42,395 bases of DNA from an uncultured Ruminococcus sp. Its GTDB lineage: Bacteria; Bacillota; Clostridia; Oscillospirales; Ruminococcaceae. Below the pieces are notes generated by a model, which saw only the letters and a list, made by a program, of their open reading frames with translations, did no database searches and was not told the DNA's origin. The translations under genes were made by a program, and so were the position numbers. Position 1 is the first letter of the stretch. Every line of letters starts with the position of its first letter. The DNA lies in assembly GCA_944386525.1 (NCBI GenBank), contig CALXBL010000007.1:1-42395 (forward strand). Direction: 5' to 3'. Below are positions 34,124-42,395 of the stretch, piece by piece.

Positions 34124-35659
34124 ATGTACAGCAAAGTCAGCAGTCTCGGACTTTTCGGGCTTAATGCATTTCCGGTTGATGTGGAGATCGACGTTAGCCG
34201 TGGAATGCCCAGATTTGATATCGTAGGTCTTCCGGACGCCTCTGTCCGGGAAAGCCGAGAACGCATTGGCGCCGCTCTCCGGGCAGTAGACGTACTGCTG
34301 CCGACAAAGCGTGTGGTTGTGAACCTGGCTCCTGCCGACGTCAGAAAAAGCGGCACTATGCACGACCTGGCTATTTTCGTGGGAGTGCTCAAGGCTCTTG
34401 ATATGATACCATCATCTCTGGATGGAAAATGCTTTATAGGCGAAGTCTCCCTGAGCGGCGAGGTGCGTGCTGTCAAGGGCGTTTTGCCTATGACCATACT
34501 CGCCCGGAATCTCGGGATAGAAGAACTATATGTCCCCGAAGAAAACGCCGCTGAGGCTGCTGCCATTAACGGAGTAAAAGTGATGGGCGTTAAAAGCGTT
34601 CAGGCTCTGATGGCACACTTTAACCATACTGAGATGATTTCGCCTGCGGTGTATTCCTGCCATGAAAATTTAAGCATCAGCGCACCGTCTCTGGACTTCT
34701 CCGAGGTAAGAGGACAGAGAAGCGTAAAACGTGCCCTGGAAATAGCTGCTGCAGGCGGTCATAATGTTCTCATGGTAGGCCCTCCCGGAAGTGGTAAAAG
34801 TATGCTTGCAAGGCGTCTGCCCACTATCCTGCCGGAAATGACTATGGACGAGATACTTGAAACTACAAACATCTACTCTATTTCCGGAATGCTTGATCCC
34901 AAATCTCCTCTGGTGCGGAAAAGACCTTTCCGTGCCCCTCACCACACCACATCAGGTGCCGGTCTCGTCGGCGGCGGCAGCACACCTCAGCCCGGAGAAA
35001 TATCCCTCGCACACAACGGACTGCTGTTCCTTGATGAACTGGCTGAATTCGACAGACGCACTCTTGATATTATGCGTCAGCCGCTCGAGGATAAGACTGT
35101 CACTATAACAAGAGCCTCCGGCACTGTTACATATCCATGCAGTTTTATGCTGGTGGGTGCAATGAATCCATGTCCATGCGGATACTACGGTCACCCAAAG
35201 AAAAAATGTACCTGCGCTCCCCGTCAGGTACAGCAGTATCTCTCAAGAATATCAGGTCCTCTCATGGAACGATTCGATATGCACCTTGAGGTTGAACCTG
35301 TGGAATTCAGCGAACTTTCAGATACAAAGGCTCCTGAATCTTCCGCAGAAATCCGCAAAAGAGTCCAGGCAGCAAGAGCTTTGCAGGAACAGCGCTTCAA
35401 AGGAACAGACATAACCTGCAATTCTCAGATACCTGCCGGTCATCTCCATGAATACTGCCCCATGAACGACAGCGCAAAAACCGTTATAAAAAACGCCTTT
35501 GAACGGCTTGGTCTGAGTGCACGTTCATACGACCGCATTCTGAAATTAGCAAGAACAGTGGCAGATATGGCAGGCTCCGACTCTATCGAACGAACCCACG
35601 CAGCTGCTGCCTTGCAGTATGGCAGCATGGGCTGGAAATACAGTCCCGAACAAAAATAA
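34124..35659 (+). CDS. comM: YifB/ComM family Mg-chelatase-like AAA+ ATPase
   Basis: 511 aa, full length. N-terminal ChlI-like Lon-type domain (about 1-170, DVEIDVSRGMPRFDIVGLPD), AAA+ core with Walker A GPPGSGKS at about 218-225, FLDELAEF as Walker B, RAPHHTTSGAGLVGGG, and the NPCPCGYYG motif, then a C-terminal lid with Arg residues. In proteobacteria ComM is a hexameric helicase that helps branch migration in natural transformation; the role in Clostridia is less certain. ATG with GAGGTGA upstream. The SEDS gene follows after 23 bp. Confidence 0.94.
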   Translation: MYSKVSSLGLFGLNAFPVDVEIDVSRGMPRFDIVGLPDASVRESRERIGAALRAVDVLLPTKRVVVNLAPADVRKSGTMHDLAIFVGVLKALDMIPSSLDGKCFIGEVSLSGEVRAVKGVLPMTILARNLGIEELYVPEENAAEAAAINGVKVMGVKSVQALMAHFNHTEMISPAVYSCHENLSISAPSLDFSEVRGQRSVKRALEIAAAGGHNVLMVGPPGSGKSMLARRLPTILPEMTMDEILETTNIYSISGMLDPKSPLVRKRPFRAPHHTTSGAGLVGGGSTPQPGEISLAHNGLLFLDELAEFDRRTLDIMRQPLEDKTVTITRASGTVTYPCSFMLVGAMNPCPCGYYGHPKKKCTCAPRQVQQYLSRISGPLMERFDMHLEVEPVEFSELSDTKAPESSAEIRKRVQAARALQEQRFKGTDITCNSQIPAGHLHEYCPMNDSAKTVIKNAFERLGLSARSYDRILKLARTVADMAGSDSIERTHAAAALQYGSMGWKYSPEQK

Positions 35660-35682
35660 TACACCACAGAAAGGAAAACAAA

Positions 35683-36822
35683 ATGAAAGAGCTCCGGGAA
35701 AATATTTCGGAATACTTCAGAAGTCTTGACAAAATTGTTATTCTGGGCGCCGTGTTATGCTCAGCACTCAGCGTTGTTCTGCTCCACTCTATCCATGCAA
35801 ACGGAATACTTGATATAGGTGCCGACGACTACATCACACAGTTGGCAGCTGCCTGCATGGGATTCATCGCAATGCTGGTTGTCGCAGCTATCGACTTCCA
35901 CAAACTGGCAAGAATCTGGTATATCTATGCACCTATAACGCTCCTGCTGACGCTACTGACCTTCACATCACTCGGCTACCAGCGTGAAGGTGCCGACGAC
36001 CAGGCATGGCTGAACCTCGGATTTATAAGCATACAGCCTTCTGAATTCCTAAAAATAGTATTTATCCTCACCTTCTCCCTACATCTTTCAAAGGACGAGC
36101 CCAATATGAACAAACCGCTCCATATGCTGCTTCTTCTGCTGCACGGTGCAGTTCCTCTTGGAATAGTAGTCCTGCAGGGCGACTACGGTACAGCTGTTGT
36201 CTTTGCAATGATGTTTGTTATGATGATGTTCGTTTCACATATATCATGGGTATATGTACTTGCAGCTCTGGCGGTAATACCTGTGGGAATATGGTTCGTA
36301 TGGAATTTCGTACTTGGCGATCTGCACAAGAATAGAATACTCGTTCTCATGAACCCTGGCACCGACCCAGAGGGTCTTGAATACCAGCAGGATCTGAGTT
36401 TGAGTGCTCTTGCCTCCGGCAAGCTTTTCGGTTCAGGTCTTTATAACAGCAGCGCTGACTACGTAAGAGTCCCGGAGATTCACAACGACTTTATCTTTGC
36501 ATATATCGGTCAGACTCTGGGATTTGTAGGCGCAATGGCTGTAGTGCTGGTGTTGACTGTTATATGCATAAGAGTTCTCCTATGCGGCATAAGACTCCCG
36601 GATCGACAGGGAATGTTTATATGCATGGGCGTATTTGCAATGCTCATAACGCACTGCATCATGAATATCGGCATGGTGCTTAAAGTGCTGCCAGTTATCG
36701 GTATCCCGCTGCCTTTCCTGAGTGCAGGCGGCTCGGCTACTCTGAGTATGTACATATGCCTTGGACTGGTGCTGAGCGCCAAGCTGAACAGCATCAATAA
36801 GCCAAGAATAATCTTCGACTGA
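35683..36822 (+). CDS. SEDS peptidoglycan glycosyltransferase, RodA/FtsW family
   Basis: 379 aa with about ten membrane spans. SEDS landmarks: QPSEFLKI, LQGDYGTAVVF (conserved Asp), the long loop ending EIHNDFIFAYIGQTLG, and GIPLPFLSAGGSATLS near the end. RodA polymerises glycan strands for side-wall growth; FtsW does so at the septum. Length and the GIPLPFLSAGGS block do not separate the two, though RodA seems likelier. It probably shares the comM transcript. Start ATG with AAAGGAAA upstream. Confidence 0.9.
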   Translation: MKELRENISEYFRSLDKIVILGAVLCSALSVVLLHSIHANGILDIGADDYITQLAAACMGFIAMLVVAAIDFHKLARIWYIYAPITLLLTLLTFTSLGYQREGADDQAWLNLGFISIQPSEFLKIVFILTFSLHLSKDEPNMNKPLHMLLLLLHGAVPLGIVVLQGDYGTAVVFAMMFVMMMFVSHISWVYVLAALAVIPVGIWFVWNFVLGDLHKNRILVLMNPGTDPEGLEYQQDLSLSALASGKLFGSGLYNSSADYVRVPEIHNDFIFAYIGQTLGFVGAMAVVLVLTVICIRVLLCGIRLPDRQGMFICMGVFAMLITHCIMNIGMVLKVLPVIGIPLPFLSAGGSATLSMYICLGLVLSAKLNSINKPRIIFD

Positions 36823-36829
36823 TACGCAA

Positions 36830-36870
36830 AAGACCGTCCCAGCATTTCTGCTGAGACGGTCTTGCTTTTT
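36830..36870. terminator. Terminator between SEDS gene and sugar transferase copy 2
   Basis: 9-bp outer stem AAGACCGTC / GACGGTCTT with a second inner stem AGCA / TGCT around TTTC, followed by a T run on the plus side. Serves the convergent genes. Confidence 0.85.
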
Positions 36871-36872
36871 AT

Positions 36873-37676
36873 TTATCTTGCGCCCTTTTTCATAATCACG
36901 GCACCGATAGTGCGGAATATCAGCTTGATATCCTGCCGCAGGCTGCGTGTCTTTATGTACTCCACATCTGATTCCACCCATTTGTCAAACTCTACATCAC
37001 TTCTTCCCTCACACTGGGCAATGCACGAAAGCCCACCCTTTACAAGGAGCCTGTTCATTTGCGCCGGCGTGTAGAGCACGACCTCTCTCGGGAGCGGCGG
37101 ACGAGGTCCTATAATGGACATATCACCTTTAAGTATATTCCAGAGCTGCGGCAGTTCATCAAGAGATGTCCTACGCAGAAATCCTCCAATTTTTGTAATG
37201 CGTGGATCGTGCTCATTTTTGAACGCAAGACCATCAGTCTCGTTTTCCTTCTGGACTTCAGCAAACCTTGCTTCTGCATCCATACACATCGAACGAAACT
37301 TGTACATACGGAACACCCTTCCTCTCTCAGTAAGACGTGCCTGAGAAAAAATAGGACTTCCTCCGTCCTGCAAAAATACAACAAGAGCTATTATCGCCAT
37401 AGGAATAAGCAGTATGATAAGCGCTGTCGCAGACAATATTATATCCATAGCCCGCTTGCAGAAAAGGTATCCCTTTTGACCATTGGGCTTTACATCACTA
37501 TATTTGAGTGTCTCATAAACGCCAGAGGACAGCAGTCCCAACGCTCTCTCATCAAATTCAAGTATGGGATAATTCGTTTCACCATCAGGATCCTTTTTCA
37601 TTGAAGAAAGGGTCACCTCAGTAATCATTTCTTCAGTAAGATTCCTTACGATTTTTTCTTTACCCATTTTCTTCAA
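36873..37676 (-). CDS. Polyprenyl-phosphate sugar-1-phosphate transferase, copy 2
   Basis: 267 aa. Same organisation as 4873-5682 and, by eye, roughly 70% identical over the last 190 residues (TDGLAFK, DPRITKIG, RRTS-DELPQLWN-LKGDMS, GPRPPLPREV, YTP-QM-RLLVKGGLSC). It also shares the N-terminal block YPILEFDERALGLLS. The start is TTG at 37676, five bases after AAGGAG; an ATG three codons on is too far from it. Loads a sugar phosphate on the lipid carrier for surface polysaccharide. It is again alone, without neighbouring glycosyltransferases. Confidence 0.92.
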   Translation of the reverse strand: MKKMGKEKIVRNLTEEMITEVTLSSMKKDPDGETNYPILEFDERALGLLSSGVYETLKYSDVKPNGQKGYLFCKRAMDIILSATALIILLIPMAIIALVVFLQDGGSPIFSQARLTERGRVFRMYKFRSMCMDAEARFAEVQKENETDGLAFKNEHDPRITKIGGFLRRTSLDELPQLWNILKGDMSIIGPRPPLPREVVLYTPAQMNRLLVKGGLSCIAQCEGRSDVEFDKWVESDVEYIKTRSLRQDIKLIFRTIGAVIMKKGAR

Positions 37677-37731
37677 GAATTCTCCTTCCTCATATGATTT
37701 ACATTATAAACCACTATACATCGCAATATAC

Positions 37732-37760
37732 ATTGTATCAGACAAATGTCGTTTTGTCAA
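37732..37760 (-). promoter_or_regulatory. Promoter of sugar transferase copy 2
   Basis: On the minus strand: TTGACA (37755-37760), 17-bp spacer, TACAAT (37732-37737), about 55 bp upstream of the start codon. Confidence 0.85.
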
Positions 37761-37810
37761 ACTATAGATCAAAAAACCAATTATTTTATTACAAATTTAT
37801 AAAACAGAGC

Positions 37811-37851
37811 CGCCCTGTTCGCACAAACACAACACAGTTGCAAACAGGGCG
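37811..37851 (-). terminator. Terminator of the isomerase-family gene
   Basis: 9-bp perfect stem CGCCCTGTT / AACAGGGCG with a 23-nt loop, 25 bp after the stop codon; followed on the minus strand by GCTCTGTTTTATAAAT. Confidence 0.7.
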
Positions 37852-37876
37852 ATCATCTTCTTCAACTCAGAAGCAA

Positions 37877-39361
37877 TTACTTGAAAGGATTCTCTGTAGG
37901 ATAGCGTACATCGGCAGGCTGGTTATAGCCTATCTCGTCAACGTCTACTCCCAGATACTTGAACACCTCATAAAGTGCCTTGCCGTAGTGTCCGAATGCA
38001 ACAGCACCATGGTGCGGAAATCTCTTTTCAATCAGAACGTGACGGTAAAATCTTGACATCTCCGAAATTGCAAATATACCAATAGAGCCAAATGAATGTG
38101 TTGCTGCCGGAAGCACTTCACCCTCCGCAATATATGCACGCAGCTTTGTATCGGCAGTTGACTGCAAACGGAAAAATGTGATATCACCCGGTTGAATATC
38201 GCCTTCCAACGTACCCTGAGTAACCTCCTCAGGCAGACTTCTTGCCATTATAAGCTGATACTTCATCTCGCAGAATGACAACTTGCTGGAAGTTGTATTT
38301 CCGCAGTGAAAACCCATAAATGTTTCATTGAGTTTATAAGGAGCAGTACCCTCTATCTCTTTCTTGTAGAGATCTGCTGGAACTGTGTTGTTGATGTCCA
38401 AAAGTGTAACTGCATCCTGGCTCACAACTGTACCTATAAACTCACTGAGTGCACCATATATATCCACCTCGCAGGATACAGGAATGCCTCTGCCGGTAAG
38501 ACGGCTGTTTACATAGCATGGCACAAAGCCAAACTGAGTCTGAAATGCAGGCCAGCACTTGCCGGCAATTGCCACATATTTTCTGTATCCCTTGTGTTCC
38601 TCTATCCAATCCAGAAGTGTAAGCTCGTACTGAGCAAGCTTTCTGAGTATTTCCGGTTTCTTGTTGCCTGCGCCCAATTCTTCCTCCATGTCCTTTACAA
38701 CAGCCGGTATCCTCGGGTCGTCAGCGTGCTTGTTGAATGCTTCAAACAGGTCAAGCTCGGAGTTTTCCTCTATCTCAACGCCCAGATCATACAGAGGTTT
38801 TATAGGCGCATTGCACGCCAGGAAATTTGTAGGTCTTGGTCCAAAGCTTATTATCTTGAGATTTGAAAGTCCGCATACAGCTCTTGCGATAGGCAGGAAG
38901 TCGTGTATCATATCTGCACATTCCTCGGCTGTGCCTACGGGATATTCAGGTATGTAAGCCTTTACGCCTCTTATTGCCAGATTGTAGCTTGCATTGAGCA
39001 TACCGCAGTAAGCATCGCCTCTACTGGAGGAAAGCACTCCTGTATTCTCCTCTGCTGCTGCACAAAACATCTTAGGTCCATCGAAATGCTTTGCAAGGAG
39101 AGTCTCGGATATCTCCGGTCCGAAGTTACCCAGATATACACAAAGCGCCTCGCAGCCGGCTTTTTTCAGATCCTCCAGAGCCTGAACCATGTGTATCTCG
39201 CTCTCAACGATACAGATGGGACATTCATATATATCCTCCGCATCATACTTATTTGTGTAAGCCTCAACGAGAGCCTTTCTTCTGTTTACAGAAAGGCTCT
39301 CCGGAAAGCAGTCACGGCTTACTGCAACTATTCCCACTTTGATCTTTGGTGTATTTTCCAT
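37877..39361 (-). CDS. L-fucose/L-arabinose isomerase family protein
   Basis: 494 aa. Alpha/beta start IKVGIVAVSRDCFPE, the EALCVYLGNFGPE core, GPRPTNFLACN, CWPAFQTQFGFVPCYVNSRL, a metal-ligand Glu in CEVDIYGALSE (about residue 297), Asp in LLDINN, and a C-terminal HHGAVAFGH. It belongs to the shorter clade annotated as fucose-isomerase-like, about 100 aa less than E. coli FucI. It should interconvert an aldose and a ketose; substrate unknown. No kinase or aldolase genes are beside it. ATG with AGGAGAG upstream. Confidence 0.88.
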   Translation of the reverse strand: MENTPKIKVGIVAVSRDCFPESLSVNRRKALVEAYTNKYDAEDIYECPICIVESEIHMVQALEDLKKAGCEALCVYLGNFGPEISETLLAKHFDGPKMFCAAAEENTGVLSSSRGDAYCGMLNASYNLAIRGVKAYIPEYPVGTAEECADMIHDFLPIARAVCGLSNLKIISFGPRPTNFLACNAPIKPLYDLGVEIEENSELDLFEAFNKHADDPRIPAVVKDMEEELGAGNKKPEILRKLAQYELTLLDWIEEHKGYRKYVAIAGKCWPAFQTQFGFVPCYVNSRLTGRGIPVSCEVDIYGALSEFIGTVVSQDAVTLLDINNTVPADLYKKEIEGTAPYKLNETFMGFHCGNTTSSKLSFCEMKYQLIMARSLPEEVTQGTLEGDIQPGDITFFRLQSTADTKLRAYIAEGEVLPAATHSFGSIGIFAISEMSRFYRHVLIEKRFPHHGAVAFGHYGKALYEVFKYLGVDVDEIGYNQPADVRYPTENPFK

Positions 39362-39490
39362 ATTTTATCTCTCCTACAATTATATTTTATTTATTATTAA
39401 GAGCAATATGCTCCTTTTTACGTTTATCAGTTCGATTCAGCGTCCGGACCTGACTCATTCTGTGCGCAGTGCAAAATCAACAGCATTTAT

Positions 39491-40261
39491 TCATTTGACT
39501 CCAAGCCCCGGCAGATAATCCACCAATTCAAGTCCGCATCGCTTCGCATATTCCCGACACATATCCATATGCATTGTATCAATAAGAGATTCAGGACTAT
39601 GGGCGTCGCAGCCTATAATAGCCGTATTTCCAATGTCCCCGGCTATTCTCAAAAAACGCTCCGACGGGTAATTTCTGCCATCTATAAGACCCAGCATATT
39701 TATCTCAACGGGAATACCCCTCTCCTTAAGGAATAAACACAGTCTGCCCATATGAACCTTGTATATCTCCTCAGCTCCGCTAAAATTTATAAGATCCGGA
39801 TGAGCCACATAGCTGTAGCCCTTTTCCTCAACTCCGGCTATTATAAGATCCACATAGCGTCTAAGGCGCTCCTCCGAAGAGTCAGACGCACCTGTATATA
39901 CTCCGTCCGACTCTTTTCCTATGAAATGCTGCCCCAATATCATATAATCCACAGGATAATCAGCAAGCAGTTTGTTCTGTTCCTCCATAAGCTCCGGAAC
40001 ATATTCAGCTTCAAAACCTATATATATCGTTATATCATCTGCGTATTCCCGACGCAGGCGCTCAAATGAATAAAAATAATCATCCACCTGATCAGGCGTC
40101 ATTCTTATTCCAGATACATAACCATCTCCGTATACCCACGGACAATGATCCGACATCCCCAGCACTTTCATACCGTGCTTTATTGCGCACTCCACATATT
40201 CCCTGTCCTCACCGCCGGCATGCTGACAACGAAACGTGTGTGTATGATAATTAGCAAGCAT
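39491..40261 (-). CDS. PHP-domain histidinol-phosphatase family protein
   Basis: 256 aa from ATG 40261, with AGGAGG 9 nt upstream. PHP metal site starts YHTHTFRCQHA, then GMSDHCPW, an EAEY motif (FEAEYVPE), GQHFIG, VAHPDLI, and GCDAHSPE near the end. Family members dephosphorylate histidinol phosphate or other phosphoesters with a trinuclear metal site. There are no other his genes nearby, so histidine synthesis is not assured. The isomerase gene starts 129 bp downstream on the same strand; the two may share a transcript. Confidence 0.88.
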   Translation of the reverse strand: MLANYHTHTFRCQHAGGEDREYVECAIKHGMKVLGMSDHCPWVYGDGYVSGIRMTPDQVDDYFYSFERLRREYADDITIYIGFEAEYVPELMEEQNKLLADYPVDYMILGQHFIGKESDGVYTGASDSSEERLRRYVDLIIAGVEEKGYSYVAHPDLINFSGAEEIYKVHMGRLCLFLKERGIPVEINMLGLIDGRNYPSERFLRIAGDIGNTAIIGCDAHSPESLIDTMHMDMCREYAKRCGLELVDYLPGLGVK

Positions 40262-40430
40262 CCTCAAAGCCCTCCTGTAAATTCTCATTATATTCTATCA
40301 TAGTCCATTCCCTAAATCAATGACCCATACATTAACTTTTCCTATTTCCTAAAATTACCATAAAAAGTCTCCAATGTATCCCGTGGAAGAATTATACGGA
40401 TACATTCACATAAAATTTTATGTTTTTTAA

Positions 40431-40459
40431 GCTACAGTTAAGTATTATTGTTTAAAATA
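40431..40459 (+). promoter_or_regulatory. Weak promoter candidate of the Na/Pi transporter gene
   Basis: TAAAAT (40454-40459) with a poor -35 (GCTACA, 40431-40436) at 17 bp. About 55 bp before the start codon. The rest of 40262-40430 has nothing obvious. Confidence 0.35.
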
Positions 40460-40514
40460 AAAAACGGTGTAAAGAACTCGTTAAATTTATGCTCAACAGG
40501 AAGGAGAACACCAT

Positions 40515-42272
40515 ATGGATATTTTTTCAATATTTACCCTTTTAGGAGGTCTTGCCTTTTTTCTCTACGGTATGAAGGTAATGTCCACCGGACTTGAAAA
40601 ATCATCAAATGGCACGCTCACTAAGAACCTGAACAAAATTACAAAAAATCAATTCGTTGCCCTTCTCTTCGGCGCAGGTATGACTATCGCCGTACAGTCA
40701 TCTTCTGCTGTGACGGTAATGCTTGTTGGTCTTGTAAATTCCGGACTGCTGGAATTCGGTCAGACCATAGGCGTGCTTATGGGGTCGAATATAGGCACAA
40801 CTCTTACAGCATGGATATTGAGTCTTGCAGGAATCGACAGTGACGTTATCTGGCTCAATCTGCTAAAGCCCACGAATTTCTCTCCGCTGTTGGCATTTAT
40901 AGGTATCATCATGATAATGCTGAGCAAAAAGGAAAAGTGGAAAAGTCTGGGAAGCGTACTTGTTGGATTTGCTGTGCTCATGTTCGGTATGATGCTCATG
41001 TCCGACGCTATGGAGCCGCTCTCCGAGATGCCCGAATTCACACATATGCTGACTGCATTTTCAAACCCTCTTATAGCTGTACTCTTCGGTGCAGTATTTA
41101 CCGGCATCATACAGAGCTCTGCTGCATCTGTTGCTATTTTACAGGCACTTTCAATGTCCGGCGGAGTTACTTACGGCATGGCTATACCAATAATCATGGG
41201 GCAGAATATCGGCACCTGCGTAACTGCCCTCATCTCCAGTATAGGCGTAAGCCGCAATGCTAAAAAGGTTGCTGTAGTCCACCTTTCATTCAACATCTTC
41301 GGCACACTTATATGTCTTATCCCATTCTGTATATGTGATATGCTCTTTGACTGGGCATTTATCGATTGGGATATAAGTCCGTTTATGATTGCCATCATTC
41401 ACAGTATATTCAACGTGGTCACCACCTGTATACTGCTTCCTTTTGCAAAGCAGCTGGAAAAACTGGCAAACTGGGTCATTAAGGATAAGGATACAGAAGC
41501 TCCACAAAAAGAAGTTATTCTGGATGAGAGAACGCTTTCAGTCCCAACTGTTGCAGTAAACAAGTCATTTGATGTAACTGTTGATATGTGTGTCCTGGCT
41601 AAGGAGGCATTTCTTAAAGCTGAAAAGCAGCTGAGCTCATACTCCGAAGAAGCCTCCGCCGAAATAAACGGCATGGAAGTACGCCTTGATGACCTTCAGG
41701 ATCTGCTGGGAACTTATATGATGAAGCTCTCAAAAATAGGCGTTTCAGATGAGGATTCCAAACGAATTACAAAGATACTCCATACAGTCGATGACTTTGA
41801 AAGGATCGGCGATCATGCTGTAAGTCTTAATATGGTAGGTAAAGAGCTATTTGATAAGCAGACGTCATTCTCTGAAAATGCTCGGCATGATTTGGAAATT
41901 ATTTCCAAGGCAGTGCAGGAACTCCTGGAGCTTACAACCGACGCTTTCAGAACAGGCAACCTTTCACTTGCCGGTTCAGTCGAACCTCTGAGAAAAGTCG
42001 TAAATATCCTGATACTGACTGCAAAAAGAAAACATATCGCCCGTCTGCAGGAGGGAAAATGTACTATAGAACTGGGATTTGCTCTCAACGATGCTCTCAC
42101 AAGCTTCGACAGAGCTGCCGGCCACTGCTCAAATATTGCCGTTGCAGTAATCGAGGCTCATAACGGTACGTTCGATACCCATGAATATCTCCACGCTGTA
42201 AAATCTCAGAATAATGAGCATTATCTTAAAAAGTTGGAGGAATATGAAGCTAAATTCTCTATTCCCGTATAA
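40515..42272 (+). CDS. Na/Pi cotransporter family protein with PhoU-like C-terminal domain
   Basis: 585 aa. Two inverted transport repeats carry the family's QSSSAVTVMLVG (about 60-71) and IIQSSAASVAILQ (about 200) signatures, with GSNIGTTLTAW and GQNIGTCVTAL. Membrane part to about residue 325. The last 230 residues are helical with a PhoU-like pattern (DDFERIGDHAVSLNM and FDRAAGHCSNIAV). Sodium-coupled phosphate uptake is the known function of the family; some members with PhoU tails act in phosphate efflux or signalling. ATG with AAGGAG upstream. Confidence 0.93.
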   Translation: MDIFSIFTLLGGLAFFLYGMKVMSTGLEKSSNGTLTKNLNKITKNQFVALLFGAGMTIAVQSSSAVTVMLVGLVNSGLLEFGQTIGVLMGSNIGTTLTAWILSLAGIDSDVIWLNLLKPTNFSPLLAFIGIIMIMLSKKEKWKSLGSVLVGFAVLMFGMMLMSDAMEPLSEMPEFTHMLTAFSNPLIAVLFGAVFTGIIQSSAASVAILQALSMSGGVTYGMAIPIIMGQNIGTCVTALISSIGVSRNAKKVAVVHLSFNIFGTLICLIPFCICDMLFDWAFIDWDISPFMIAIIHSIFNVVTTCILLPFAKQLEKLANWVIKDKDTEAPQKEVILDERTLSVPTVAVNKSFDVTVDMCVLAKEAFLKAEKQLSSYSEEASAEINGMEVRLDDLQDLLGTYMMKLSKIGVSDEDSKRITKILHTVDDFERIGDHAVSLNMVGKELFDKQTSFSENARHDLEIISKAVQELLELTTDAFRTGNLSLAGSVEPLRKVVNILILTAKRKHIARLQEGKCTIELGFALNDALTSFDRAAGHCSNIAVAVIEAHNGTFDTHEYLHAVKSQNNEHYLKKLEEYEAKFSIPV

Positions 42273-42284
42273 CATGAAAAGAAT

Positions 42285-42320
42285 AAGGACTGCTGCACTA
42301 TATCAGTTGCAGCAGTCCTT
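42285..42320 (+). terminator. Terminator of the Na/Pi transporter gene
   Basis: 13-bp perfect stem AAGGACTGCTGCA / TGCAGCAGTCCTT with a 10-nt loop; the T run is interrupted (TCTGTCTGTC). Confidence 0.8.
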
Positions 42321-42331
42321 TCTGTCTGTCC

Positions 42332-42365
42332 AAAAACCCCGATTTCGTTGTCTGAAATCGGGGTT
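42332..42365 (-). terminator. Terminator of a minus-strand gene beyond the window
   Basis: 12-bp perfect stem AACCCCGATTTC / GAAATCGGGGTT with a 7-nt loop. On the minus strand it is followed by TTTTT, so it probably ends a convergent gene that lies to the right of the window. Confidence 0.75.
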
Positions 42366-42395
42366 AAAATTTCAATCAAAGAACAATCAAGCAGG

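Noticed and set aside
33772..34566. 264-codon minus-strand frame opposite comM
   Set aside because: It overlaps the comM start and the rpoB promoter region and shows Ser/Thr-rich shadow composition with no family match.
1..42395. CRISPR arrays, rRNA genes, intact insertion sequences, defence or toxin-antitoxin genes
   Set aside because: I looked on both strands and saw no repeat-spacer array, no rRNA, no transposase frame and no recognised defence or toxin pair.

Overview
The window looks like a chromosomal segment of a Gram-positive, anaerobic, plant-fibre-degrading Clostridia, most likely a Ruminococcus of the cellulosome-forming type (R. flavefaciens-like). The signs are an oxygen-independent class III ribonucleotide reductase (nrdD/nrdG), a lipoprotein GH5 cellulase/endoglucanase, a secreted protein ending in a type I dockerin, clostridial-type RpoB/RpoC, and near-consensus sigma-A promoters (TTGACA-17-TATAAT) throughout. 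Species assignment is inference: there is no rRNA here.

Layout from left to right. 1-145: tRNA-Thr(CGT) with promoter and terminator. 0.4-1.7 kb: a membrane protein that resembles S26B signal peptidases but lacks the catalytic residues. 1.8-5.7 kb (minus): cytidylate-kinase-like protein, GH5 lipoprotein with two tandem binding-type modules, and a sugar-phosphate transferase. 5.9-9.5 kb (plus): an operon of a small membrane protein, a D-2-hydroxyacid dehydrogenase, proB and proA (proline synthesis). It converges on a minus operon at 9.5-13.3 kb: asnB, an HD phosphohydrolase, and a pyrB fused to a PyrI-type zinc domain. 13.4-17.1 kb (plus): a 49-codon membrane peptide gene, nrdD behind a tandem NrdR operator, nrdG, and a 47-codon lipoprotein gene. 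17.3-18.3 kb: rplM-rpsI with a structured leader. Directly after rpsI lie decayed remains of a mobile element (the C-terminal end of a tyrosine recombinase and an XRE-repressor stub). 18.8-21.5 kb (minus): a prepilin-like protein and a CAP-domain/dockerin secreted protein. 21.6-23.5 kb (plus): pnuC behind a structured leader, a frame-interrupted coiled-coil/TM reading frame, and an AIM24-family protein. 23.6-25.8 kb (minus): a Zn/Cd-type P-ATPase with its metal-binding domain as a separate small gene, behind a perfect 12-2-12 ArsR/SmtB-type operator. 25.8-33.9 kb (minus): a small secreted/membrane protein, rpoC and rpoB. 34.1-36.8 kb (plus): comM/yifB and a rodA/ftsW-type SEDS gene. 36.9-40.3 kb (minus): a second sugar-phosphate transferase closely related to the first, an L-fucose/L-arabinose isomerase-family protein, and a PHP-domain histidinol-phosphatase-like protein. 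40.5-42.3 kb: a Na/Pi cotransporter with a PhoU-like tail.

Most of the region is housekeeping. I found no CRISPR array, defence island or intact mobile element. The most interesting items are small or regulatory: the pseudo-signal-peptidase, the PyrB-zinc fusion, the pnuC leader and the interrupted frame after it, the element remnant at the rpsI 3' end, the promoter facing the rpoB promoter, and the dockerin-CAP protein next to a prepilin gene.
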